Of a stretch of 64,000 bases of DNA, positions 33,879 through 42,942 are shown piece after piece. The DNA comes from DASPKT01 sp035626475 (GTDB lineage: Bacteria; Pseudomonadota; Alphaproteobacteria; Azospirillales; Azospirillaceae), in the NCBI GenBank assembly GCA_035626475.1, contig DASPNP010000066.1, forward strand, positions 27,456 through 91,455, read 5' to 3'. Numbering within the stretch: the stretch's first letter is position 1; every line of letters starts with the position of its first letter. The notes beneath the pieces are model-generated. The model was not told the DNA's origin, did no database searches, and saw only the letters and a program-made list of their open reading frames with translations. A program made the translations under genes and the position numbers.

Positions 33879-34631
33879 CTACGACTCTTCGGCTGCCAGA
33901 ATACCAGATATGGTGTGCTTCTTGCGATAGCGATCTACGAATCGCGCCCGGGCGGGGGGCACCTCGATGTGGCGTTGGGCGAAGACGTGGCGCTCCAGGA
34001 AATGGCCCGTCAGCGCCAGCCCCATCGCCACCTCGTCCGGCCCGCCGCCGCCCCGGCCGATCAGGAAGCCCGGCAGCGGCAGCAGCTTGTCGCGGTAGGG
34101 CTCGGAGGCCGACAGCGACACGGCGCGGCCGGTGCGCGGGCTGACGAAGGCCAGCTGGTCGTTGACGCCGGTGGCGGCGCAGCGCTCCAGGTCGAGGCCG
34201 AAGCCGATCTCGTCCAGCAGCCCCACCTCCCAGCGGACATAGACCTCCGCCCAGACGTCGGTCTCCAGCGCCTCCATCAGCGCCAGGGTGGCGAGATAGA
34301 GGCCGGGATGCGGCTCGCGCTCCGCCAATGCCGCATCGGCGATGGCGCAGGCCGAGGACAGCGCCGCCAGCCGCAGCGGCTCGTCCAGCAGCCCGGCCGA
34401 GACCGACCGCTTGGGCTCCAGGCCGTAGCCGCCGAGATTCTCCGCCAGCCTTCCGCGCCAGCGCGCCTCGACCAGCGTGCCCGGCTCCAGCACGGGGCGC
34501 ATCTGCCGCCCCTGCCCGCCATGCACCAGCCCGGCGTGGCGGCCGTGCTCGCGCGTCAGCAGCACCGCCACCGCCGCCGTCTCGGCGTGCGGGCGGGCCG
34601 ACAACACGATGCCTTCGTCCGTCCAATCCAT
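33879..34631 (-). CDS. recO: DNA repair protein RecO
   Basis: A 250-residue RecO. The N-terminal OB-fold begins DEGIVLSARPHAETAAVAVLLTREHGRHAGLVHGG, which is the alphaproteobacterial form; the helical domain contains LYLATLALMEAL and VYVRWEVGLLDEIGFGLDLERCAATG. It loads RecA on SSB-coated DNA with RecR. ATG 34631 fits the family start. In most relatives recO follows era; here era is 5.3 kb away (39893). Confidence 0.9.
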   Translation of the reverse strand: MDWTDEGIVLSARPHAETAAVAVLLTREHGRHAGLVHGGQGRQMRPVLEPGTLVEARWRGRLAENLGGYGLEPKRSVSAGLLDEPLRLAALSSACAIADAALAEREPHPGLYLATLALMEALETDVWAEVYVRWEVGLLDEIGFGLDLERCAATGVNDQLAFVSPRTGRAVSLSASEPYRDKLLPLPGFLIGRGGGGPDEVAMGLALTGHFLERHVFAQRHIEVPPARARFVDRYRKKHTISGILAAEES

Positions 34632-34757
34632 GGCGCTTTTTCCACCGGCCCGGACCCACATGCCCGGAGCCGACATATGGGTATGAATTCGGCCCTGTGT
34701 AAGGCTAGCGGAACTGGTATAGACTCAGGAAGAACCCACCATTCCGGCAAGCCTCCC

Positions 34758-37247
34758 GTGCCCCGCACAAGTGTCGTCGACGAGTTGAGCGAGCGCTACA
34801 AGCTTGCCGGTCTGACCAGCGGCGACGCCATCTGGGACTGGGACCCGCGCGCCGGCAGCCTGTACCTGTCGCCGGGCTTCCGGGCGCTGCTGGGCCTCAC
34901 CCCCGACGATCTCGGCGATGAGCCGGAGATGTGGTTCGGCCGGGTCCATCCCGACGACACCCAATGGCTGGAGGCGACGCTGCGGCCGCAGCTGCGCCAG
35001 CCCACCGGCCCCTTCACCATCGAGCACCGGGTCCGCTGCCCGGGTCTGGAGGGCGAGGAGCGCTGGACCTGGCTGATGGTGCGCGGCAACGCCATGATCG
35101 GCGCCGACGGCGCGGTGGAGCGGCTGATCGGCACGGCCCTGGACATCACCGAGCGCAAGAAGGTCGAGGAGCAGCTGCGCCTCAACGAGGAGCGCTACTC
35201 GCTGGCCGCCGCCGCCTCGAATGACGGCATCTACGACTGGGATCTGCGCTCCGACCGGGTCTATTACTCGCGCCGCTGGAAGGCGCTGCACGCCGTGCCC
35301 GAGACGGACCCGTCGGAGAGCCCGGCCCTGTGGCTGGACATGGTCGATCCGGAGGATCTGATCTGGCTGCAGGCGACCCTCGACGCCCAGGCCAGCGCCG
35401 GCGGCAAGCCGTTCCAGATCGAGTACCGCATCACCCGGCGCGACCGCGCGCGGCGCTGGATGCTCTGCCGAGGCATCGCCGTGCTGGACGCGCAGGGCGA
35501 GCCCACCCGCCTGGTCGGCTCGCACAGCGACATCACCGAGCGCAAGCTGGCCGAGGAACGGCTGCGCCATAGCGAGGAGCGCTACGCCCTTGCCGCCCAG
35601 GGCGCCAATGACGGTCTCTGGGACTGGCAGCTCGAGCGCGGCGAGGTCTACTACTCGCCCCGCTGGACCGCCATGCTGGGGCTGGGCGGCGGCGAGCGCA
35701 CCGGCACCATCCAGGACTGGTACGACCTGGTCCATGCCGACGACCTGCCCGGCCTGCGTGCGGCGCTGCAGCTGCATTTGGACGGCGGCAGCGACCATCT
35801 GGAGACGGAGATCCGCGTCCACCACGCCAGCGGGGCGGAGATGTGGGTGCTGGTCCGCGGCCTCGCCACCCGCGACGCCATGGGCGAGGCCGTCCGCGTG
35901 GCCGGTTCCATCACCGACATCACCGCCCGCAAGCGCGCCGAGCGCCAGCTGCTGCACGACGCCTTCCATGACGGGCTGACCGGCCTGCCCAACCGCATGC
36001 TGCTGCTGGACCGTACCGGCCAGGCGATGGACCGCCGCCGCCGGCCGGAGGAGGCGCAGTTCGCGGTGATGCTGTTCGACATCGACCATTTCAAGACCAT
36101 CAACGACAGCCTGGGCCCGCTGGCCGGCGACCAGGTGCTGCGCGTCGTCGGCCAGCGTCTGGCCGAAGCGCGCCGGGTGGGCGACACGGTGGCGCGGCTG
36201 TCGGCGGACGAGTTCGGCGTGCTGATGGACGGCGTCATCGACGTGAAGGCGGCGGTGAGCGCGGCCGAGCGCCTGAGCGCGGCGCTGGCCGAGCCGGTGA
36301 TGGTCCAGGACGAGGAGGTGGTGGTCACCGTCTCGGTCGGCATCGCCATGTCCGGCACCGGCTACGAGCTGCCGAACGACATGATGCGCGACGCCAGCCT
36401 GGCCATGTACCGCGCCAAGGCCGGCGGCCGGAACCGGATCGAGGTCTTCGACGACGCGCTGCGCGAGCGGGCGCTGACCCGGCTGCGCACCGAATCCGAC
36501 CTGCGCCACGCCATCGACCAGGGCCAGTTCGCGCTGTTCTACCAGCCGATCGTCAATCTGGACGACCACTCCATCGCCGGCTTCGAGGCGCTGATCCGCT
36601 GGTTCCATCCGGAGCGCGGCCTGATCTCCCCCGCCGACTTCGTGCCGCTGGCCGAGGAGACGGGCCTGATCCTGCGCATCGGCCGCTGGGCCCTGGCCGA
36701 GGCCAGCCGCCAGCTGGCCGAGTGGGACGACCGTTTCGGCCGCGACCTGTTCATGAGCGTCAACGTCTCGGGCAAGCAGATGCTCGACGACGACATCGTC
36801 GGCGCCGTGGAGAAGGCGCTCGGCGACAGCGGCATCGACCCGCGCCTGCTGAAGCTGGAGATCACCGAGAGCCTGCTGCTGGACGACCCCACCCGCTGCG
36901 TCGAGGTGATGGAGGCGCTGCGGGCGATGGGGGCCAAGCTGTCGCTGGACGATTTCGGCACCGGCTTCTCCTCGCTCAGCTACCTGCACCGCTACCCGAT
37001 CGACACGCTCAAGATCGACCGCAGCTTCGTCCGCGCCACCAACCAGGGCGGCCGCAGCTCCGAGATCGCCCGCATCATCACCATGCTGGCCCAGGCGCTG
37101 GAGCTGGACGTGGTGGCCGAGGGCATCGAGAAGGAATCGGAGGTCGCCTTCCTGCGCGGCCTGCACTGCCACTACGGCCAGGGCTACTACTTCTCCCCGC
37201 CCCTGCCCGCCGCAGCCGTGGTGGAGATGCTGGGGAACCGGGGCTGA
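34758..37247 (+). CDS. PAS-PAS-PAS-GGDEF-EAL protein, probable c-di-GMP phosphodiesterase
   Basis: An 829-residue cytoplasmic signalling protein. Three PAS/PAC units (about 10-130, 135-260, 262-390) each begin with an ERY(S/A/K)LA...WDW pattern and end in DITERK/DITARK. The GGDEF domain is degenerate at the signature, SADEF at 482-486, so diguanylate cyclase activity is unlikely. The EAL domain keeps EALIRW (E610), LEITES, LDDFGTGFSSLSYL, LKIDRSFV and VAEGIE, consistent with cyclic-di-GMP hydrolysis. No transmembrane segments. GTG 34758 is preferred to ATG 34677: codons between them have about half GC at third positions and do not look coding, although 34677 has a GGAG site. Confidence 0.85.
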   Translation: MPRTSVVDELSERYKLAGLTSGDAIWDWDPRAGSLYLSPGFRALLGLTPDDLGDEPEMWFGRVHPDDTQWLEATLRPQLRQPTGPFTIEHRVRCPGLEGEERWTWLMVRGNAMIGADGAVERLIGTALDITERKKVEEQLRLNEERYSLAAAASNDGIYDWDLRSDRVYYSRRWKALHAVPETDPSESPALWLDMVDPEDLIWLQATLDAQASAGGKPFQIEYRITRRDRARRWMLCRGIAVLDAQGEPTRLVGSHSDITERKLAEERLRHSEERYALAAQGANDGLWDWQLERGEVYYSPRWTAMLGLGGGERTGTIQDWYDLVHADDLPGLRAALQLHLDGGSDHLETEIRVHHASGAEMWVLVRGLATRDAMGEAVRVAGSITDITARKRAERQLLHDAFHDGLTGLPNRMLLLDRTGQAMDRRRRPEEAQFAVMLFDIDHFKTINDSLGPLAGDQVLRVVGQRLAEARRVGDTVARLSADEFGVLMDGVIDVKAAVSAAERLSAALAEPVMVQDEEVVVTVSVGIAMSGTGYELPNDMMRDASLAMYRAKAGGRNRIEVFDDALRERALTRLRTESDLRHAIDQGQFALFYQPIVNLDDHSIAGFEALIRWFHPERGLISPADFVPLAEETGLILRIGRWALAEASRQLAEWDDRFGRDLFMSVNVSGKQMLDDDIVGAVEKALGDSGIDPRLLKLEITESLLLDDPTRCVEVMEALRAMGAKLSLDDFGTGFSSLSYLHRYPIDTLKIDRSFVRATNQGGRSSEIARIITMLAQALELDVVAEGIEKESEVAFLRGLHCHYGQGYYFSPPLPAAAVVEMLGNRG

Positions 37248-37351
37248 CGCCCTTTGGTTGCTTTTAAGCCTCTGGTGGATCTTCTATTTCGCGAATCCTC
37301 TCGCAGCTTCCTACCCGATCAGATATATGTGATTTTTGATTAACCCTTCTG

Positions 37352-38608
37352 GTGAGAGCTGCTGTGCTCCGGACCCGACGGCTTCGCCTCGACATCGATC
37401 GTAGAACCTGGAACCCGCCAGTCACCCCTCCATTTCCAGCGAATTTCACACCTACTGGACGGGATATAAGTATCGATCTCCAGGAAATGCTATTAAAGCT
37501 AGGCGTAATCACTACGCCCCAAACAGCTCTTGGGATGTCTCTCGCAGAGCACTGGGCTTGGTTTCGCTATTTTTTTGCTTTCACCAACAATCCTGCCGAC
37601 GAGTCATTCACATTGACCCCTGAGTATGCACAGCTCGACGCGCATCAAAAAACAATTTTGAGTGACGACTTGGGGATGGCTGTCCCGGTTTATTGGCTCA
37701 GCGCAGCACTCGGTATCCCTGGCATACCTCTGGATGGATCATATTTTGTTAAGCGAATGGCGCACCTTATTGGTCGCCCACCAGTTCGAACCAACAAACG
37801 AGGCCCGCTGAAGACGCCTGATTTCGTAATGCGCGATACAAGCGGCAGATGGCACGTTCTAGAATGTAAAGGAACGCAGTCAAGTAGAGCCGCACGAAAT
37901 AAACAGTTATCTCATCTCACAAGTGGCGGGCAACCAAATGGCGCTGTGGTTCAAAAGACGATGATTGGTTTACGGCCTAACATACGGGGACAGAGACTCG
38001 GCAGCGGCTTGTTTATAGGCATTCAGGGCGGCCGGGAATCTTCGCACCTAAAACTTGTTGACCCAGAATACAAGCCCATAATTAATGTTAGAGAGGAAGA
38101 AGAGCCCTACCTTGAGGACGCGGCCATCCGAGGCACGATATCAAAAGCGCTTATCTTTGCAAATCTACCCTCAGCAGGCTCGGCGTTTGCTTCGCCGGAG
38201 GGTTTTCTTGAGTACTTTGATTACAGCTCATCGCTTCAATTCAAAGCGCCCCCCGATCGTGGTCGCTTCTCAGAAAGGGCAGTTGCTGCACGCATAGAGA
38301 TAGAGGAAGCGCGGCAGCGTGAAAAACGTGTCGTCGATGGGGAGACCTATTTTGTTCGCGATCAATTCATTCCCCTCCCGCGCCCACTTATTCTCAATGA
38401 GCAGGTTAAGGAAATGGCTATAGTTAGCACGCTGGTTTCTTCTCAGGCACTCGACGCTATCGAGTCAACAGAGTTCAAAGATGACGCACTCACTGAGAAG
38501 AGTTTTGGGTGGGCTACCTCCATACAAGATAGAGGTATAGCTACTAAAGGATCCAGAACTACACTAAAAATAGGAAAAGGATTCAGAGTAGAACTTTCCA
38601 TGCTTTAG
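37352..38608 (+). CDS. Unknown protein with PD-(D/E)XK nuclease-like motif in a GC-poor island
   Basis: A 418-residue protein with no recognised family. The middle carries TPDFVMRDTSGRWHVLECKG: P156-D157, then E171 and K173 after a 13-residue hairpin, which is the PD-(D/E)XK arrangement of restriction-type nucleases and repair enzymes. Upstream residues 60-140 are helical (AEHWAWFRYFF), downstream is mixed alpha/beta, with charged REEEEPYLED and ARIEIEEARQREK. G+C is about 50% across the gene against about 70% around it, and codon use is quite different, so it was probably acquired. No ribosome site marks the GTG at 37352; GTG 37364 and ATG 37487 are other starts. A defence role is only a guess. 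Confidence 0.6.
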   Translation: MRAAVLRTRRLRLDIDRRTWNPPVTPPFPANFTPTGRDISIDLQEMLLKLGVITTPQTALGMSLAEHWAWFRYFFAFTNNPADESFTLTPEYAQLDAHQKTILSDDLGMAVPVYWLSAALGIPGIPLDGSYFVKRMAHLIGRPPVRTNKRGPLKTPDFVMRDTSGRWHVLECKGTQSSRAARNKQLSHLTSGGQPNGAVVQKTMIGLRPNIRGQRLGSGLFIGIQGGRESSHLKLVDPEYKPIINVREEEEPYLEDAAIRGTISKALIFANLPSAGSAFASPEGFLEYFDYSSSLQFKAPPDRGRFSERAVAARIEIEEARQREKRVVDGETYFVRDQFIPLPRPLILNEQVKEMAIVSTLVSSQALDAIESTEFKDDALTEKSFGWATSIQDRGIATKGSRTTLKIGKGFRVELSML

Positions 38609-38825
38609 AGCTCTCCGCCTCACCGATTAACGCCATGTTGGCTTTGACCGGAGAAACGCCTTCAAATGTGGGCCAAGGCAGGTGCAGAACATGCCGGAAT
38701 ACAGAACATGCTCCCCTCACCCCTCATGCGCAGAGACGCCTTGGTATAGGCCTTAGTCCATTGCGCGGAAGGACCTAAGGGCCCCGGTCCTGTTGGCCGG
38801 GTCTTCCCACACGAGGAGACCCGCC

Positions 38826-39734
38826 ATGTTTATCCGCCGCAACGAGCTTCAATACAACGCCCGGCCGGCCAAGCCCGATCCCATCCTCGCCAAGCAGATG
38901 CAGGAGCTGATCGGCGGCCAGTGGGGCGAGATGTCGGTCATGATGACCTACCTGTTCCAGGGCTGGAACTGCCGCGCGCCCGGCAAGTACAAGGACATGA
39001 TCTTCGACATCGGCACCGAGGAGATCGGCCATGTCGAGATGCTCGCCACCATGGTCGCGCGGCTGCTCGAGAAGTCGCCGGTCGAGGCCGAGGAGATGGC
39101 GAACAAGGATAGCCTCGTCGGCGCGGTGCTGGGCGGCGCCCGGGTGGAGGACGCGATCCTCGCCGGCATGAACCCCCAGCACGCCATCGCGTCGGGGGGC
39201 GGCGCCATGGCGTCGGACAGCGTCGGCATGCCCTGGAACGGGCGCTTCGTGGTGGCGAGCGGCAACCTGCTGGCCGATTTCCGCTTCAACGTGACGGCCG
39301 AGAGCCAGGGCCGGCTGCAGGCCAGCCGCATCTACGCCCTGACCGACGATCCAGGCGTGCGCGACATGCTCTCCTTCCTCATCGCCCGCGACACGATGCA
39401 CCAGAACCAGTGGCTGGCCGCCATCGAGGAGCTGGAGGCCGACGGGCTGGAGATGACGCCGGTGCCGCACAGCTTCCCGCAGGAGCTGGAGAAGGGCGAC
39501 GTCGCCTACCGCTTCATGAACTTCAACCAGGGCACCGAGAGCCAGCAGGGCCGCTGGGCCATGGGCCCGTCGCTGGACGGCCGCGGCCAGCTGGACTACG
39601 ACCCCGACCCGCAGCCGCTGGGCGACGACCTGGGCGAGCTCGGCATGACCGACCCCCGCCTGCACGGCACCACGCCGATGCCGCGCCCGACCGTGACCAG
39701 CTTCACCAAGAAGGGCCAGGCCGCGGCCGAGTGA
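38826..39734 (+). CDS. Manganese catalase
   Basis: A 302-residue non-haem catalase. The four-helix-bundle ligands for the dimanganese site are E35 (GQWGEMSVMMTY), E66 and H69 (GTEEIGHVEM), E159 (NVTAESQGR) and H192 (DTMHQNQW). The C-terminus has the usual extended tail with SFTKKG. It removes hydrogen peroxide without haem. AGGAGA precedes ATG 38826; the earlier in-frame GTG-type start at 38793 is rejected. Neighbours give no operon: the GC-poor island is on the left and a repeat on the right. Confidence 0.93.
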   Translation: MFIRRNELQYNARPAKPDPILAKQMQELIGGQWGEMSVMMTYLFQGWNCRAPGKYKDMIFDIGTEEIGHVEMLATMVARLLEKSPVEAEEMANKDSLVGAVLGGARVEDAILAGMNPQHAIASGGGAMASDSVGMPWNGRFVVASGNLLADFRFNVTAESQGRLQASRIYALTDDPGVRDMLSFLIARDTMHQNQWLAAIEELEADGLEMTPVPHSFPQELEKGDVAYRFMNFNQGTESQQGRWAMGPSLDGRGQLDYDPDPQPLGDDLGELGMTDPRLHGTTPMPRPTVTSFTKKGQAAAE

Positions 39735-39761
39735 GGGTGTTTTCGGAGCAGCGTTGCCGGC

Positions 39762-39871
39762 GTGCGGCCTTCGACAGGCTCAGGCTGAGGGCTATTGTGC
39801 TGCTCCAACGCATCGGAAGGGGGGTGCCTGGCATCCCCCTTCCCTCATGCTGAGCTTGTCGAAGCACGCAG
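39762..39871. repeat. Dispersed palindromic repeat, family A copy 3
   Basis: Left end CTTCGACAGGCTCAGGCTGA, right end ATGCTGAGCTTGTCGAAGCA, with the GTGCCTGGCATCCCC block. It lies between the convergent catalase and era genes. Confidence 0.85.
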
Positions 39872-39892
39872 CACGGCCCAGCCCCACCCGCC

Positions 39893-40888
39893 TCACGCGT
39901 TGTAGTCCAGCCCCCACTGGCGGTAGCGCTCGGGGTCGTCGGTCCAGTTCTCGCGGACCTTGACGAACAGCATCAGGTGGACGCGGCGGTCCAGCATCTC
40001 CTCCAGCTCCTTGCGCGAGGCGGCGCCGATCGCCTTCACCTTGCTGCCGCCCTTGCCCAGCACGATGGCCTTCTGGTTGTCGCGCTGCACGTAGATGGTC
40101 TGGGAGATCTTGACCGAGCCGTCCTGGAACTCCTCCCAGGACTCGGTCTCCACGGTGGTGGCGTAGGGCAGCTCCTGGTGCAGCTGCAGGAACAGCTTCT
40201 CGCGCGTCACCTCGGCCGCCAGCAGGCGCTCCGGCATGTCGGAGAGCTGGTCGCCCGGATAGAGCCACGGCCCCTCCGGCACCCGGGCGGCGAAGGCGTC
40301 CAGCAGGTCCTTCACCCCGTCGCCGGTGAGCGCCGAGACCATGAAGATGTCGGTGAAGGCGCCCTCGGCGTTCAGCCGCTCGGCCAGCAGCAGCAGGTTC
40401 TCGCGCGGGATCAGGTCGATCTTGTTCAGGATCAGCACCGCCTGGCGCTTGGCGTCCTTCAGGCGGGCGACGATGTCCAGCGTGTCGGGATCGACGTCCC
40501 GGCGCGAGGCGTCGACCAGCAGCGCCACCAGGTCGGCGTCGTCGGCGCCGCCCCAGGCGGCGGCCACCATGGCGCGCTCCAGCCGCTTCTTCGGGCGGAA
40601 GATGCCGGGCGTGTCGACGAACAGCAGCTGAGCGTCGCCATGCATGCCGATGCCCAGTACCTTCGTCCGGGTCGTCTGCACCTTCGGGCTGACGATGGAG
40701 ACCTTGGCGCCGACCAGCGCGTTCAGCAGCGTCGACTTGCCGGCGTTCGGCGCCCCCACCAGCGCCACGAAGCCGCAGCGCGGATTGTCGGGCGCGGGCT
40801 CGGCGGCGTCGGCGCTCTTCTCCAGGAATTCGGAGACGATGTCGCGGGCGGGCTTCTGGTCGTCTTGGTCGGTCATGGGTACGTCCAT
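39893..40888 (-). CDS. era: GTPase Era
   Basis: A 331-residue GTPase that binds 16S rRNA and aids 30S assembly. G1 is GAPNAGKST, G2 QTTRTK, G3 DTPG, G4 NKID and G5 SALTGDG. The C-terminal KH domain contains the sequence RDNQKAIVLGKGGSKVKAIG, the RNA-binding GxxG loop. An N-terminal extension of about 35 residues precedes the GTPase. ATG 40888 has a GGGGA ribosome site; ATG 40876 is an alternative. It is the last gene of the pdxJ-acpS-lepB-rnc-era run, with a family B repeat between rnc and era. Confidence 0.94.
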   Translation of the reverse strand: MDVPMTDQDDQKPARDIVSEFLEKSADAAEPAPDNPRCGFVALVGAPNAGKSTLLNALVGAKVSIVSPKVQTTRTKVLGIGMHGDAQLLFVDTPGIFRPKKRLERAMVAAAWGGADDADLVALLVDASRRDVDPDTLDIVARLKDAKRQAVLILNKIDLIPRENLLLLAERLNAEGAFTDIFMVSALTGDGVKDLLDAFAARVPEGPWLYPGDQLSDMPERLLAAEVTREKLFLQLHQELPYATTVETESWEEFQDGSVKISQTIYVQRDNQKAIVLGKGGSKVKAIGAASRKELEEMLDRRVHLMLFVKVRENWTDDPERYRQWGLDYNA

Positions 40889-40902
40889 TCGTCGTTCCCC
40901 AA

Positions 40903-41054
40903 CCCGTCACCCCGGCGGAAGCCGGGGCCCAGGGGTTGCGGAGGCGTGCGCTCGATGAAGCGGGTCAATCGGAACCGCCTTGCGGCCGGTTGGGAGATGA
41001 ACCAGAAAGCCGCGCTCTGCAACCCCTGGCTCCCGGCTTTCGCCGGGATGACGG
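40903..41054. repeat. Dispersed palindromic repeat, family B copy 3, inside the rnc-era operon
   Basis: Arms CCCGTCACCCCGGCGGAAGC and GCTTTCGCCGGGATGACGG, with CCAGGGGTTGC / GCAACCCCTGG inside. It separates two genes that are normally tightly linked and should be transcribed as part of their mRNA. Confidence 0.88.
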
Positions 41055-41062
41055 TGAAAAAG

Positions 41063-41749
41063 CTACCCCAGCCGCTTCAGCAGGATGGCGGCGGCGGCCT
41101 TCTCGGCGGTGCGCTTGGAGGTGCCGCTGGCGGCGGCGGGTTCCTGCCCGCGCACCGTGACGCGGACGTGGAAGACCGGCGAGTGGTCGGGGCCCTCGCG
41201 CGACAGGGTCTCGTAGGTGGGCAGCGGCAGGCCGCGGGCCAGGGCCCATTCCTGCAGGCCGGTCTTGGGGTCCTGCGGCGGCGCGGTGGCGGCGTCGATG
41301 CGGCCGGTCCAGCGGCGGCGGATGAAGGCGCGCGCCGCGTCCAGCCCGCCATCCAGGAACAGCGCCCCGATCGCGGCCTCGCAGGCGTCGGCCAGGATGG
41401 CGGGCTTGGTGCGGCCGCCGCCGCCCTGCTCGCCCGGCGACAGGCGCAGCCAGTGCCCCAGCCCGATCTCCTCGGCCACCCCGGCCAGCGCGTCGGCCTG
41501 GACCAGCGCCGTGTGCCGCTTGGCGAGGCTGCCCTCCGGCTCGTCGGGGAAGCGCTCCAGCAACCACTCGGCCACGACCAGCCCCAGCACCCGGTCGCCC
41601 AGGAACTCCAGCCGCTCATAGCCGTGGCCGGCGGCGCCGCGCTCGGTCAGGCTGGGATGCGTCATCGCCTCGGCCAGCAGTTCGGGCTTGGCGAAGCGAT
41701 GCCCCAGGGCCTCGGCGAGGCCCGCCAGATCGTGCTCGGACCCGTCCAC
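41063..41749 (-). CDS. rnc: Ribonuclease III
   Basis: A 228-residue double-stranded RNA endonuclease that processes rRNA precursors and regulatory RNA. The signature YERLEFLGDRVL carries E48 and D52; the second metal pair is D121 and E124 (ADACEAAIGALFLD). A double-stranded RNA-binding domain occupies about 158-228 (GLQEWALARGLPLPTYE ... SKRTAEKAAAAILLKRL). It starts with GTG at 41749, four bases after the lepB stop. Confidence 0.95.
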   Translation of the reverse strand: MDGSEHDLAGLAEALGHRFAKPELLAEAMTHPSLTERGAAGHGYERLEFLGDRVLGLVVAEWLLERFPDEPEGSLAKRHTALVQADALAGVAEEIGLGHWLRLSPGEQGGGGRTKPAILADACEAAIGALFLDGGLDAARAFIRRRWTGRIDAATAPPQDPKTGLQEWALARGLPLPTYETLSREGPDHSPVFHVRVTVRGQEPAAASGTSKRTAEKAAAAILLKRLG

Positions 41750-41752
41750 GGC

Positions 41753-42502
41753 TCAGTTCACCCCGTCCAGCAGGCGGGAGAAGCGGATGGCGAAGGGCCA
41801 CTCCCAGATCTCCCAGAAGCGCGTGCCCTCCTCCAGGGAGAAGAACAGGAACTGCGCCTTGCCGACCAGATTCTCTACCGGCACGAAGCCGACCAGGGTC
41901 AGCACCCGGCTGTCCTGGGAATTGTCGCGGTTGTCCCCCATGCCGAAGACATGGCCCTCGGGCACGACATAGACGGGCGTGTCGTCCAGCCCGCCCTGGT
42001 CGCCCGACATCTCGATGATGCGGTAGGAGCGGCCGCCCGGCAGCGTCTCGAGATACTGGGGCACGGCGCGGGCGCCGCCGAAGCCGTCGGTGAGGATGAA
42101 ATCCTCCACCCGTTCGCGTTTCACCGCCTCCCCGTTCAGGTGCAGCACGCCGCCGATCACCTGGATGCGGTCGCCGGGCAGGCCGATGATGCGCTTGATA
42201 TAGTCGGTGCGGTTGTCGGTCGGCAGCTTGAACACCGCCACGTCGCCGCGCTCCGGCAGGCTGCCGGCGATGCGGCCGTCGAAGACCGGCAGGCCCAGCG
42301 CCACCGTGTGCCGGCTGTAGCCGTAGGTGAACTTCGAGACGAAGACGAAATCGCCGACCAGCAGGGTCGGAATCATGGAGCCCGAGGGGATGTTGAAGGG
42401 CTCGAAGGCGAAGGTGCGGATGCCCAGCGCGATCAGGACGGCGTAGACCACCGTGCGGATCGTCTCGCCCAGGCTGGAATCCTGCTTTGCCATGTCGGTC
42501 AT
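41753..42502 (-). CDS. lepB: Signal peptidase I
   Basis: A 249-residue inner-membrane signal peptidase that cleaves Sec and Tat signal peptides. One transmembrane helix (about 16-33) is followed by the catalytic Ser in FNIPSGSMIPTL (S42) and the general-base Lys in DYIKRIIGLPGD (K103); GMGDNRDNSQDSR is box E. ATG 42502 is chosen; a TTG at 42517 that overlaps the acpS stop is the other candidate. Part of the pdxJ-acpS-lepB-rnc-era operon. Confidence 0.94.
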   Translation of the reverse strand: MTDMAKQDSSLGETIRTVVYAVLIALGIRTFAFEPFNIPSGSMIPTLLVGDFVFVSKFTYGYSRHTVALGLPVFDGRIAGSLPERGDVAVFKLPTDNRTDYIKRIIGLPGDRIQVIGGVLHLNGEAVKRERVEDFILTDGFGGARAVPQYLETLPGGRSYRIIEMSGDQGGLDDTPVYVVPEGHVFGMGDNRDNSQDSRVLTLVGFVPVENLVGKAQFLFFSLEEGTRFWEIWEWPFAIRFSRLLDGVN

Positions 42503-42513
42503 GTCTCTGTCCG

Positions 42514-42942
42514 TCAAGGAGCGGCGTCCGGCGGCGCCGGCTCCGCGGAGATGATGACGAAGGCCTGCGCCAGCGGCGGCTCGTCCGTCAGGGAAAGGTG
42601 GATGCGCGGCACCATGCCGGGCGGGGTGATGGCCCGCAGCCGCTCCAGCGCGCCGCCGGTCAGCTTCATGGTCGGCGCCCCCGAGGGCAGATTCACCACC
42701 CCCATGTCGCGCCAGAAGACGCCGTCGCGCAGGCCGGTGCCCAGTGCCTTGGCGCAGGCCTCCTTGGCGGCGAAGCGCTTGGCGAAGCTGGCGGCGCGCT
42801 GGCCGGGGACCTTGGCGCGGCGGTCGGACTTGGCGCGCTCCAGCGGGGTGAAGCAGCGCTCGAGGAAGCGGTCGCCGAAGCGCTCCAGGCTCCGCTCGAT
42901 GCGCCTGATGTCCACCAGATCGTTGCCGATGCCCAGGATCAT
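42514..42942 (-). CDS. acpS: Holo-[acyl-carrier-protein] synthase
   Basis: A 142-residue phosphopantetheinyl transferase that charges apo-ACP from coenzyme A for fatty acid synthesis. Mg ligands are D8 in GIGNDLVDIRRIE and E61 in KRFAAKEACAKALG. The start overlaps the pdxJ stop by 4 nt (ATGA). The C-terminal 12 residues (PAPPDAAP) are an unstructured tail. Confidence 0.93.
   Translation of the reverse strand: MILGIGNDLVDIRRIERSLERFGDRFLERCFTPLERAKSDRRAKVPGQRAASFAKRFAAKEACAKALGTGLRDGVFWRDMGVVNLPSGAPTMKLTGGALERLRAITPPGMVPRIHLSLTDEPPLAQAFVIISAEPAPPDAAP

Noticed and set aside
34677..34757. ATG 34677 as the start of the PAS/GGDEF/EAL gene
   Set aside because: It has a GGAG site, but the 27 codons up to 34758 have near 50% GC third positions and no PAS similarity.
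38609..38825. Direct repeat CAGAACATGC twice within 25 bp near 38690
   Set aside because: Only two short copies, no array and no flanking signals; too little to call an attachment site or operator.
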